Positions 1-6,436 of a stretch of DNA of 7,673 nucleotides are shown piece after piece. The notes beneath the pieces were generated by a model that saw only the letters and a program-made list of their open reading frames with translations, was not told the origin of the DNA and did no database searches. The stretch covers positions 1 to 7,673 of the forward strand of contig JAGCZK010000221.1 in assembly GCA_017960065.1 (NCBI GenBank). Reading direction: 5' to 3'. The stretch is from Paludibacteraceae bacterium (GTDB lineage: Bacteria > Bacteroidota > Bacteroidia > Bacteroidales > Paludibacteraceae). Made by a program: the position numbers and the translations under genes. The stretch's first letter is position 1; every line of letters starts with the position of its first letter.

Positions 1-167
1 ACACGTCAAGCGTTATACAAAGATAAGCATTTTCTTTGGAAAAAAGAAGCGCAACGCCCGATTTTTCCGCAAGTTCAACCCCAAAAACACAGATGGTTGT
101 ATTGTTAAAAAATGTTATAAATCGGCAAAATATTTTGAGCAAGGATGCCAATGGACGAAAAAAAACG
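1..167. other. AT-rich intergenic region, no gene seen
   Basis: This stretch is much richer in A and T than the genes that follow and has no reading frame with recognisable coding character. A 60-codon frame beginning with TTG at 36 reads through it, but its product is low in complexity and resembles no family I know. The only signal I can support is a possible leftward promoter at 18-25. That would make this an upstream region shared by a gene to the left of the window and the signals before lysC. Confidence 0.5.
18..25 (-). promoter_or_regulatory. Possible leftward Bacteroidota -7 box
   Basis: The + strand reads CAAAGATA, so the - strand reads TATCTTTG, a full match to the Bacteroidota -7 consensus TAnnTTTG. 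Transcription would start near base 10-14 and run out of the left end of the window. I see no TTTG about 20 bases upstream on the - strand (the bases there read CTTC), so the call rests on the -7 box alone in AT-rich DNA and could be chance. Confidence 0.3.
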
Positions 168-175
168 TATCTTTG
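168..175 (+). promoter_or_regulatory. Bacteroidota-type -7 promoter box
   Basis: TATCTTTG matches the Bacteroidota -7 consensus TAnnTTTG exactly. The -33 position is poor: GATG lies about 20 bases upstream, and the nearest TTTG (134-137) is 30 bases away. Transcription would begin near 179-183 and run into the terminator at 226-263, so this box would drive a short RNA rather than lysC, which has its own promoter at 308-340. Confidence 0.45.
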
Positions 176-180
176 CATCA

Positions 181-263
181 GTATTAGTTTTCTTCGTAAG
201 AAAAAGATTAAGAATTAAGATGGGACGGATGGTGACCAAGCGCGGTCACCATCTGTTTTTTTT
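181..263 (+). ncRNA. Candidate small RNA (~80 nt) upstream of lysC
   Basis: This is an inference from a -7 box at 168-175 followed by a strong intrinsic terminator ending at 263, with no convincing gene between them. The predicted RNA would hold two stem-loops. The first is a 7-bp hairpin (TTTTCTT 188-194, loop CGT, AAGAAAA 198-204). The second is the terminator stem. It could instead be an attenuated leader whose read-through reaches lysC 109 bases further on. I see no obvious alternative pairing partner for the terminator arm and no run of Lys, Thr or Met codons of the kind a leader peptide would need. I do not recognise it as a known RNA family. The 5' end is approximate. Confidence 0.35.
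226..263 (+). terminator. Strong intrinsic (rho-independent) terminator
   Basis: A perfect 10-bp inverted repeat (GATGGTGACC 228-237 and GGTCACCATC 244-253) has a six-base loop, AAGCGC. The outer pairs 227/254 (G-U) and 226/255 (C-G) extend the stem to 12. Eight T follow at 256-263. The T tract lies only on the + strand side, so it stops rightward transcription. No protein gene precedes it in the window, which is why a small RNA or an attenuated leader is proposed. It also shields lysC from transcripts arriving from the left. Confidence 0.85.
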
Positions 264-307
264 GGTCGTTCCAAATTGCACATTCGTGCGAAATCCATGA
301 ACAATTC

Positions 308-340
308 TTAGCCGTTTCTCAAAATTTATTCGTAATTTTG
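308..340 (+). promoter_or_regulatory. Promoter of the lysC-lysA unit
   Basis: The -7 box TAATTTTG (333-340) fits TAnnTTTG exactly. A -33 element TTAG (308-311), one base from TTTG, lies 21 bases before it. Transcription would start around 344-348, giving lysC a 5' leader of about 25 bases. It sits downstream of the terminator at 226-263, so lysC can be transcribed independently of whatever that terminator ends. Confidence 0.65.
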
Positions 341-371
341 CGGTTTGAATTCTAACTATACACATACAGCA

Positions 372-1691
372 ATGAAAGTACTCAAATTCGGAGGAACATC
401 CGTAGGTTCCGCCCAGAGAATGAAAGATGTCGCCAAACTTATTTGCGACGGTCAACAAAAAATCGTGGTTTTGTCCGCGATGTCGGGTACGACCAACACC
501 CTGGTCGAAATTGCCGATTACCTTTACAAGAAAAACCCCGTCAGCGCCAGCGAGGTCATCAACAACCTCGAGCACAAGTACCAGGCGGTGATTGACGAAC
601 TCTATAGCAAAGACAGCACCAAGAAGCAGGCCACCGAAACCCTCAAGAACAATTTCGACCTGCTGCGTTCGTTCACCAAGAACGATTTCTTCACCATGTT
701 TGAAGAAAAGACCATTCTGGCCCAAGGCGAGCTGATGTCAACCGCCATGGTCAACCTGTACCTGCAGGAAACCGGCGTGAAGTCGGTCTTGCTGCCGGCG
801 CTCGACTACATGCGCATCGACAAGAACAACGAGCCCGACTCGGCCTTTATCCGCGAGCACATCAAAAAAGAGTTGGCCAAACTGCCGAAAGACACCGAAA
901 TCTACATCACCCAAGGATACATCTGTCGCAACGCCTACAACGAAATTGACAACCTGCAACGCGGCGGCAGCGACTACACCGCCTCGCTGGTCGGCGCAGC
1001 CATCAAATCGGACGAAATCCAAATCTGGACCGATATCGACGGCATGCACAACAACGATCCGCGCTTTGTCGAAAACACCAAGCCGGTGGCCAACCTGCAC
1101 TTTGAGGAAGCCGCCGAAATGGCTTACTTCGGTGCCAAAATACTGCACCCGACCTGCATCCTGCCCGCCAAGCTGGAAGGCATTCCCGTCCGCCTGCTCA
1201 ACACCATGGACCCCAAAGCCGCCGGCACGCTCATCTCGAACCAGCTGACCAAGCACAAAATCGAGGCCGTGGCCGCCAAGGACAACATCACCGCCATCAA
1301 GATCAAGTCGGGCCGCATGCTGCTGGCCTACGGTTTCTTGCGCAAGGTGTTCGAATGTTTCGAAAACTACAAGACGTCGATTGACATGATCACCACCTCG
1401 GAAGTGGGCGTTTCGGTCACCATCGACAACACCAAGCACCTCGAGGAAATTGTCAACGAACTGAAGAAATTCGGCACCGTGACTGTCGAAAAAGACATGG
1501 TCATCATCTGCGTGGTCGGCGACATGGACAGCATGAACGTCGGCTTCCAGGCCAAAATCGTCGGCGCACTGAAAAACATCCCCGTACGCATGATTTCGTA
1601 TGGCGGCAGCAATTACAACGTATCGTTCCTCGTACAGGCAGCCGACAAGCAGAAAGCCCTGCAGGCCCTGTCGCAAGAGTTGTTTAACTGA
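372..1691 (+). CDS. lysC: Aspartate kinase, monofunctional, lysine-sensitive type
   Basis: Phosphorylates L-aspartate with ATP, the first committed step to lysine, threonine, methionine and diaminopimelate; cytoplasmic. The 439-residue product is a normal length for a single-domain kinase and is not fused to homoserine dehydrogenase. Visible motifs: KFGGTSVG at residues 5-12 (nucleotide binding), RGGSDYTA at 197-204, WTDIDG at 219-224, and the block FEEAAEMAYFGAKILHP at 244-260. Two ACT regulatory domains follow from about residue 300. The stretch GFLRKVF...SIDMITTSEVGVSVT resembles the lysine-binding ACT domain of E. coli AK III, so lysine feedback is inferred. The frame stays open up to a TTG at 345, but that lies at the predicted transcription start; ATG 372 begins exactly at the family's N terminus (MKVLKFGG). 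lysA follows, as expected for a lysine operon. Confidence 0.96.
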   Translation: MKVLKFGGTSVGSAQRMKDVAKLICDGQQKIVVLSAMSGTTNTLVEIADYLYKKNPVSASEVINNLEHKYQAVIDELYSKDSTKKQATETLKNNFDLLRSFTKNDFFTMFEEKTILAQGELMSTAMVNLYLQETGVKSVLLPALDYMRIDKNNEPDSAFIREHIKKELAKLPKDTEIYITQGYICRNAYNEIDNLQRGGSDYTASLVGAAIKSDEIQIWTDIDGMHNNDPRFVENTKPVANLHFEEAAEMAYFGAKILHPTCILPAKLEGIPVRLLNTMDPKAAGTLISNQLTKHKIEAVAAKDNITAIKIKSGRMLLAYGFLRKVFECFENYKTSIDMITTSEVGVSVTIDNTKHLEEIVNELKKFGTVTVEKDMVIICVVGDMDSMNVGFQAKIVGALKNIPVRMISYGGSNYNVSFLVQAADKQKALQALSQELFN

Positions 1692-1714
1692 TTTTGCAGA
1701 ATTCGCGGTATATG

Positions 1715-2872
1715 ATGACTGGCAATTTTCCGGTAAACGCCTTCGGGCACATCGAAACACCTTTCTATTATTACGACATGGACTTGCTGCGCAAGACCCT
1801 CGAGACCATCAAGGCCGAGACCTCGCGCTACGGGTTTGAGGAGCACTATGCCGTCAAGGCCAATGCCAACCCCAGAATTCTCCAAACCATCGCCTCGTAC
1901 GGCTTTGGCGCCGACTGTGTGAGCGGTGGCGAAATCGAAGCGGCCCTTGAGGCCGGCTTCCCCGCCGACAAGATCGTGTATGCCGGTGTCGGCAAGTCCG
2001 ACAAGGAAATCCGTCTGGGGCTCACGAGCGGCATCTCCTGTTTCAACGTCGAATCCGAGGCCGAGCTGCTCATTATCGAAGAGCTGGCCGCCGAGCTCAA
2101 CTGCCAGGCGCGGGTGGCCCTGCGCGTAAATCCCAACGTGGATGCGCACACCCATGCCAAAATCACCACCGGCCTGAAAGAAAACAAGTTTGGCATCAAC
2201 CTCGAGCAACTCGAGTCGGTGCTCAAAACGCTCAAAACCTGCCAACACCTGCAATGGACCGGGCTGCATTTCCACATCGGCTCGCAGATTACCGACATGA
2301 CCGTTTTCCAATCGCTGGTCATCCGCGTAATGGAACTGCAGGACGAACTCGAAGCCAAAGGCTACACCATCGCCAACCTCAACTTTGGCGGCGGCCTGGG
2401 CATCGACTACCAGCACCCCAACCACTTGGCCATCGCCGATTTCGAAGGCTACTTCAAAGTCTTCCACCAACTGGTGAAACGTCGCAACGGACAAGGCATC
2501 CACTTTGAGCTCGGACGTGCCGTTGTGGCCCCCTGCGGCTCGCTGATCAGCCGGGTGCTGTATGTCAAAGAGGGCGTGGTCAAGCGCTTCGCCATCCTCG
2601 ACGCCGGCATGACCGACCTGGTCCGCCCCGCCATGTACGACTCGTACCACCGCATCGAAAACCTCAACGGCTTGGACGAAGAGGCTTGTTACGATGTGGT
2701 CGGCCCGATTTGCGAATCGTCGGACGTGTTCGGCAAAGACCGCATGCTGTCGAAAACAAGCCGCGGCGACCTGATGGCCCTCCGTTCGGCAGGCGCCTAC
2801 GGCGAAGTGATGGCTTCGCAATACAACCGCCGTCCGTTGGCCAAAGCGTATTTTAGCGACCAAATCCACTGA
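1715..2872 (+). CDS. lysA: Diaminopimelate decarboxylase
   Basis: Decarboxylates meso-diaminopimelate to L-lysine using PLP, the last step of lysine synthesis; cytoplasmic, fold-type III alanine-racemase-like enzyme. The product is about 385 residues, normal for the family. Seen: YAVKANAN with the PLP lysine at K48, GLHFHIGSQ with H187, the phosphate-binding GGGLG at 225-229, the partner-subunit active-site motif CESSD with C333, and GAYGEVMAS with Y362 near the C terminus. All expected catalytic residues are present. The sequence reads FELGRAVV where many bacteria have EPGR, a form I associate with Bacteroidota. The start is uncertain between ATG 1712 and ATG 1715; 1715 gives MTGNFPV, which aligns best with relatives (MKGTFPV). 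A TTG at 1694 is less likely. It follows lysC by 23 bases and precedes the glycosyltransferase by 2, so all three are probably co-transcribed. Confidence 0.96.
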   Translation: MTGNFPVNAFGHIETPFYYYDMDLLRKTLETIKAETSRYGFEEHYAVKANANPRILQTIASYGFGADCVSGGEIEAALEAGFPADKIVYAGVGKSDKEIRLGLTSGISCFNVESEAELLIIEELAAELNCQARVALRVNPNVDAHTHAKITTGLKENKFGINLEQLESVLKTLKTCQHLQWTGLHFHIGSQITDMTVFQSLVIRVMELQDELEAKGYTIANLNFGGGLGIDYQHPNHLAIADFEGYFKVFHQLVKRRNGQGIHFELGRAVVAPCGSLISRVLYVKEGVVKRFAILDAGMTDLVRPAMYDSYHRIENLNGLDEEACYDVVGPICESSDVFGKDRMLSKTSRGDLMALRSAGAYGEVMASQYNRRPLAKAYFSDQIH

Positions 2873-2874
2873 TT

Positions 2875-4056
2875 ATGCAAGACATCCTCCAATACCTGCA
2901 AGACTTTTTCGGACAGTTAAACCGCGTAGAATGGATTCTGCTGGCGGTACTGGGCGGAATTTTTCTCATCCAGATGGTGTATTGGACGATTTTGTACACC
3001 CGCCTGCTGAGTCATTGCCGCAAGTTGCGCAAGGGACAGATTCCCCACAGCACGAAAACACCCCCGGTGTCGGTCATCCTCTGCGCACGCAACGAGCATT
3101 ACAACATGGAGCAGTTTTTGCCGGCCGTACTGGAACAAGACTACCCCGAATACGAAGTCGTGGTGGTCGATGACGGCTCCACCGACGGCACGCAAGACTA
3201 CCTGAAACTGATGAAGAGCCGCTACGAGCACCTGACAACCACCTTTGTGCCCAACGAAGCCAAATTCATCAATTCCAAAAAGTTTGCGCTGACCTTGGGT
3301 GTCAAGGCCTCGAAGCACGACCTGCTGGTTTTGACAGATGCCGACTGCTACCCGACCGGCAAGCAATGGCTGCGCCAGATGGTGCGCAATTTTGACGACG
3401 ACACCCAACTGGTGTTGGGCTACGGCGCGTACCGCAAGCAAAAAGGCCTGCTCAACCGCCTGATCGTGTTCGACACGCTGACCATCGCCATGCAGTACTT
3501 CAATTACGCCTTGCTCGGCATTCCCTACATGGGAGTCGGCCGCAACCTGGCCTACCGCAAGTCGCTGTTCAACGAAAACCACGGTTTTGTGCGTCACCTG
3601 AACATTCCTTCGGGCGACGACGACTTATTTGTCAACGAAGTGGCCAAACGGCACAACACGCGCATCGAGGTCAGTGCCGACAGCCATACCGAATCGGTAC
3701 CCGAAACCCGTCTGAAAGACTGGTTGCGCCAAAAGCGCCGCCACCTGTCCACCTCGTCGCACTACAAGGGCTCGAGCAAACTGATGTTGGGGCTCGAAAG
3801 CCTGAGCCGCGGGCTGTTCTACGGTCTGCTGGTGGCCTGCATGATTGTGGGCGGTTTTGAATTGCGGCTGCTCGCCGGCGCATTGTTTGCCATCCGGTAC
3901 ATCACCCAATGGTCGGTCATCAACCTGACGGCCAAATACCTCAACGAACGGCGCTACTACACCGGCATCCTGTTCTACGACCTGCTGCTGCCGCTGATTT
4001 CGCTGATACTGCTGATGCGACCGGACTCGGGCAAAAACCAGTCGGGCTTATGGTAA
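2875..4056 (+). CDS. Membrane-anchored family 2 glycosyltransferase
   Basis: A 393-residue GT-A fold enzyme of family GT2, probably adding a sugar from a nucleotide-sugar to a membrane-bound acceptor on the cytoplasmic face. One transmembrane segment lies at residues about 20-41. The catalytic domain follows: PVSVILCARNE from residue 64, VDDGSTDG at 98-105, LTDADCYP at 153-160 holding the metal-binding DAD, GDDD at 247-250 as the likely catalytic acid region, and QKRRH at 286-290 in the place of the QxxRW motif of processive enzymes. Hydrophobic segments near 313-329, 331-349 and 363-381 anchor the C terminus. The architecture resembles enzymes that build polysaccharides or glycolipids, but sugar and acceptor cannot be read from the sequence. 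It begins 2 bases after lysA, so it is probably co-transcribed with the lysine genes; no functional link is evident. No terminator follows. Confidence 0.88.
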   Translation: MQDILQYLQDFFGQLNRVEWILLAVLGGIFLIQMVYWTILYTRLLSHCRKLRKGQIPHSTKTPPVSVILCARNEHYNMEQFLPAVLEQDYPEYEVVVVDDGSTDGTQDYLKLMKSRYEHLTTTFVPNEAKFINSKKFALTLGVKASKHDLLVLTDADCYPTGKQWLRQMVRNFDDDTQLVLGYGAYRKQKGLLNRLIVFDTLTIAMQYFNYALLGIPYMGVGRNLAYRKSLFNENHGFVRHLNIPSGDDDLFVNEVAKRHNTRIEVSADSHTESVPETRLKDWLRQKRRHLSTSSHYKGSSKLMLGLESLSRGLFYGLLVACMIVGGFELRLLAGALFAIRYITQWSVINLTAKYLNERRYYTGILFYDLLLPLISLILLMRPDSGKNQSGLW

Positions 4057-4059
4057 TTA

Positions 4060-4091
4060 TTTGGGACTAAAAGAAATAAATCGTAACTTTG
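4060..4091 (+). promoter_or_regulatory. Near-consensus promoter of the bamD unit
   Basis: TTTG (4060-4063), a 20-base spacer and TAACTTTG (4084-4091) match the Bacteroidota -33/-7 consensus in both elements and in spacing. It is the best promoter in the window. The bamD ATG begins at 4099, only 7 bases after the -7 box, so transcription should start within a few bases of the start codon, or at it. The 42-base gap after the glycosyltransferase contains essentially nothing else and no terminator, so read-through from the lysine unit is also likely. Confidence 0.78.
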
Positions 4092-4098
4092 CAGGCTG

Positions 4099-4914
4099 AT
4101 GAAAAAGAGTTTGATCATATTGGTTCTTGTTTGGATGGGCGGTCTCGCCCAGCTGGCAGCGAGCGAATACACCAAACTGCTCAAAAATCCGGACAACGAC
4201 GTCAAATACGCCGCTGCCACCGCGTATTTTGAGAACGGCAAGTACACCAAAGCCATCACCCTGTTTGAGCAAATCGCCAAAGCCTTCAGAGGAACCGACA
4301 AGGCCGAAAAAATCCTGTACATGCTGGCCACGGCGCACACCAGGCAGAAAGACTACTACTCGGGGGCGCACTATTACAACAGCTACGTACAGACCTACAT
4401 CAACGGTGACCACATCGCCGAATGCCGCTACATGCTGGGCTATTGCTACTACCAGCAGTCGCCCGAACCCGAGCTGGACCAGACGGCGACCGAAAAAGCC
4501 ATCGAGGCCTTCCAGTTCTTTTTGTCGATGCACCCCAACGACGAGCATGCCGAACAGGTCAAAGGCTACCTGCACGACATGTACGAAAAGTTGGCTGCGC
4601 GCGAGCTGGCCAATGCCAAGCTCTACTACAACCTCGGCGACTACAAGGGCAACAACTACCGCTCGGCCATCGTCACCGCCATGAACGCCATGAACGACTA
4701 TCCCGAGTCGCAGTACCTCGAAGAGTTTGCCATGATTGTGGTACGCTCGAAGTACAAGGAGGCGATCAAGAGCGTGGATTCGAAAATCGCATCGCGTTCG
4801 TCCGACGCTTTGGACGAATGCCTCTATTTCAGGCAGGAACATCCCCAAAGCAAGTATGACAAGGAGATTAGCCGGATTATCAACCATTTGAAAAAATATT
4901 ATCAATCAGAATAA
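4099..4914 (+). CDS. bamD: Outer membrane assembly factor BamD, lipobox Cys replaced
   Basis: BamD is a periplasmic TPR lipoprotein of the BAM complex, which folds beta-barrel proteins into the outer membrane with BamA. The 271-residue product has a signal peptide (KK, then a hydrophobic run at residues 5-21) and TPR-type helical repeats across most of the mature part, for example around 34-63 and 68-101. YYNLGDYKGNNYRSAIVTA and a late QSKYDKEI stretch match Bacteroidota BamD as I know it. The oddity is the lipobox: relatives have a cysteine just before the conserved EY, whereas here the sequence is L19-A20-A21-S22-E-Y. The serine codon AGC (4162-4164) is one base from TGC. If real, the protein could not be lipidated there and might be cleaved by signal peptidase I or stay as an N-terminal anchor. 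The ATG follows its promoter by 7 bases. rpoZ begins 3 bases after its stop. Confidence 0.9.
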   Translation: MKKSLIILVLVWMGGLAQLAASEYTKLLKNPDNDVKYAAATAYFENGKYTKAITLFEQIAKAFRGTDKAEKILYMLATAHTRQKDYYSGAHYYNSYVQTYINGDHIAECRYMLGYCYYQQSPEPELDQTATEKAIEAFQFFLSMHPNDEHAEQVKGYLHDMYEKLAARELANAKLYYNLGDYKGNNYRSAIVTAMNAMNDYPESQYLEEFAMIVVRSKYKEAIKSVDSKIASRSSDALDECLYFRQEHPQSKYDKEISRIINHLKKYYQSE

Positions 4915-4917
4915 ACT

Positions 4918-5244
4918 ATGGATTTCAAGAAAACCAACGCCCCCACATCGACGGTAACCCGCGACGTGAACAACCTGTGCGAAAACACCGGAAACGTGTA
5001 CGAAACCATTGCCATCATCGGCAAGAGAGCCAATCAGATCAGCGTTGAGATCAAAGAAGAGTTGAAACGCAAGCTGGAAGAGTTCTCGACCAACAACGTC
5101 GATAACTTGGAAGAAGTGTTCGAAAACCGCGAACAGATCGAAATCTCGAAGTACTACGAACGCCTGCCGAAGCCCACTTTGCTGGCCACCCAGGAGTACA
5201 TCGAAGACAAAACCTATTTCCGCAACCCTGCGAAAATGAAATAA
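4918..5244 (+). CDS. rpoZ: DNA-directed RNA polymerase omega subunit
   Basis: Small subunit that binds the beta' subunit and helps assemble and stabilise RNA polymerase. The 108-residue product matches the Bacteroidota omega type from end to end: an N-terminal MDFKKTNAP segment, the core GNVYETIAIIGKRANQI at about residues 24-40 (the conserved RAxQI region of omega proteins), then ENREQIEISKYYERLPKPT, and the ending NPAK. There is no membrane segment or signal peptide. It lies 3 bases after bamD and 4 before coaBC. The rpoZ-coaBC pairing also occurs in Firmicutes, which supports the call. It should be translated from the bamD transcript, as I see no promoter in the gap. Confidence 0.9.
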   Translation: MDFKKTNAPTSTVTRDVNNLCENTGNVYETIAIIGKRANQISVEIKEELKRKLEEFSTNNVDNLEEVFENREQIEISKYYERLPKPTLLATQEYIEDKTYFRNPAKMK

Positions 5245-5248
5245 ACAC

Positions 5249-6436
5249 TTGAAGGGGAAACACATTTTGGTCGGAGTTACCGGCTCGATTGCCGCCTACA
5301 AGACGGCGACGCTGGTAAGGGCCTTGGTCAGGAAAGGAGCTGAGGTCAAGGTTGTCATGACCGACAAAGCCAAGGAGTTCATTACACCGCTCACCTTGGC
5401 GACTCTGGCCAAAAACCCCGTACTGGTCGATTTCTTCGACCCCACCGACGGCCGTTGGAACAGCCATGTGTCGCTGGGCGAATGGTCGGACCTCTACCTG
5501 ATTGCTCCGGCCACGGCCAACACGCTGGCCAAGATGGCCGACGGCGTCGCCGACAACCTGGTCTGCACCACCTACCTCTCGGCCAAGTGCCCGGTTTGGG
5601 TGGCTCCGGCCATGGATTTGGACATGTACCGCCACGCCGCCACCCAACGCACCCTCGAACGCCTGCGCCAAGACGGCGTACACATCATTGAACCGACCGA
5701 TGGCGAACTGGCCAGCGGTCTGGTCGGCAAGGGCCGGATGGAAGAACCCGAGCGCATCGCCGATGCCGTCGAAGCCTTTTTTGCCCAGGGGCAGCCGCTG
5801 AGTGGCAAAACCGTACTGATCACCGCCGGACCGACATACGAAAAAATCGACCCGGTGCGTTTTATCGGCAACTACTCATCGGGTAAGATGGGATTCTGTC
5901 TGGCCGAGGCCTGTGCCAACCGGGGCGCCCGTGTCGAGCTAATTAGCGGCCCGACGGCGCTGAGCCCGCAACACCCGGCCATCCACCTGACCCGTATCGA
6001 ATCGGCCGACGAAATGCTGCAGGCCGCCCAGGCCATTTTCCCGAAAGCCGACATCTGCATCATGAGTGCCGCAGTCGCCGACTTCAAGCCGGTCAGCACG
6101 GCCGCGTCGAAAATCAAACGCAAGGACAGCCGTCTGCAACTTGAATTGCAGCCAAACCCCGACATCGCCGCCACCTTGGCCAAGCTCAAACGTCCGGGGC
6201 AGATTACCGTCGGCTTCGCACTCGAAACCGACCACGAGGAGACCAACGCCCTCGACAAGATGGCGCGCAAGCAACTCGACTACATCGTGCTCAACAGCCT
6301 GAAAAACGCCAACAGCTGTTTCGGCTACGACACCAACATGGTCACCATCTACGACAACAAGGGTGGAAAGACCGCATACACGCTGAAATCCAAGGCCGAA
6401 GTGGCCGAAGACATCCTTAACACGCTGTTGAAATGA
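5249..6436 (+). CDS. coaBC: Bifunctional CoaBC (PPC synthetase / decarboxylase)
   Basis: Joins cysteine to 4'-phosphopantothenate with CTP and decarboxylates the product to 4'-phosphopantetheine in coenzyme A synthesis; cytoplasmic. The FMN-dependent CoaC half spans residues 1 to about 180: GVTGSIAAYK near the N terminus, the catalytic histidine in WNSHV (H73), PAMDLDMY at 120-127 (the PxMNxxMW region) and the clamp GELASGLVGKGRM at 152-164. The CoaB half runs from about 184: ITAGPTYEKIDPVRFIGNYSSGKMG with N208, SAAVADF, K288 in KIKRK, and the CTP-binding tail. The clamp has serine (S156) where E. coli has its redox cysteine C158. The 395-residue length is normal. The start is TTG at 5249: the frame has a TGA at 5237 and no ATG before the conserved N terminus. 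Its stop overlaps the next start. Confidence 0.95.
   Translation: MKGKHILVGVTGSIAAYKTATLVRALVRKGAEVKVVMTDKAKEFITPLTLATLAKNPVLVDFFDPTDGRWNSHVSLGEWSDLYLIAPATANTLAKMADGVADNLVCTTYLSAKCPVWVAPAMDLDMYRHAATQRTLERLRQDGVHIIEPTDGELASGLVGKGRMEEPERIADAVEAFFAQGQPLSGKTVLITAGPTYEKIDPVRFIGNYSSGKMGFCLAEACANRGARVELISGPTALSPQHPAIHLTRIESADEMLQAAQAIFPKADICIMSAAVADFKPVSTAASKIKRKDSRLQLELQPNPDIAATLAKLKRPGQITVGFALETDHEETNALDKMARKQLDYIVLNSLKNANSCFGYDTNMVTIYDNKGGKTAYTLKSKAEVAEDILNTLLK

Noticed and set aside
36..218. A 60-codon frame starting with TTG at 36
   Set aside because: Low-complexity product from AT-rich DNA, no good start, and it runs across the promoter box at 168-175.
151..300. A 49-codon frame from ATG 151 (inner ATG at 220), possibly a leader peptide for lysC
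   Set aside because: It contains the promoter box and the whole terminator hairpin, so its sequence is explained by those signals. Its product is not rich in Lys, Thr or Met and resembles nothing I know.
345..371. Upstream TTG extension of lysC by nine codons
   Set aside because: It begins at the predicted transcription start, and the added residues are not part of the aspartate kinase N terminus; ATG 372 fits the family exactly.
1613..2869. A 418-codon open frame on the - strand covering lysA, and a 340-codon one covering lysC (738-1760)
   Set aside because: Both lie entirely antisense to genes with complete catalytic motifs, and their products are the Val/Gly/Asp/His-rich type produced by reading GC-rich codons backwards. 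No family motif is visible.
4057..4098. A terminator between the glycosyltransferase gene and bamD
   Set aside because: I looked for an inverted repeat followed by T in this gap and found none; the gap is taken up by the promoter.
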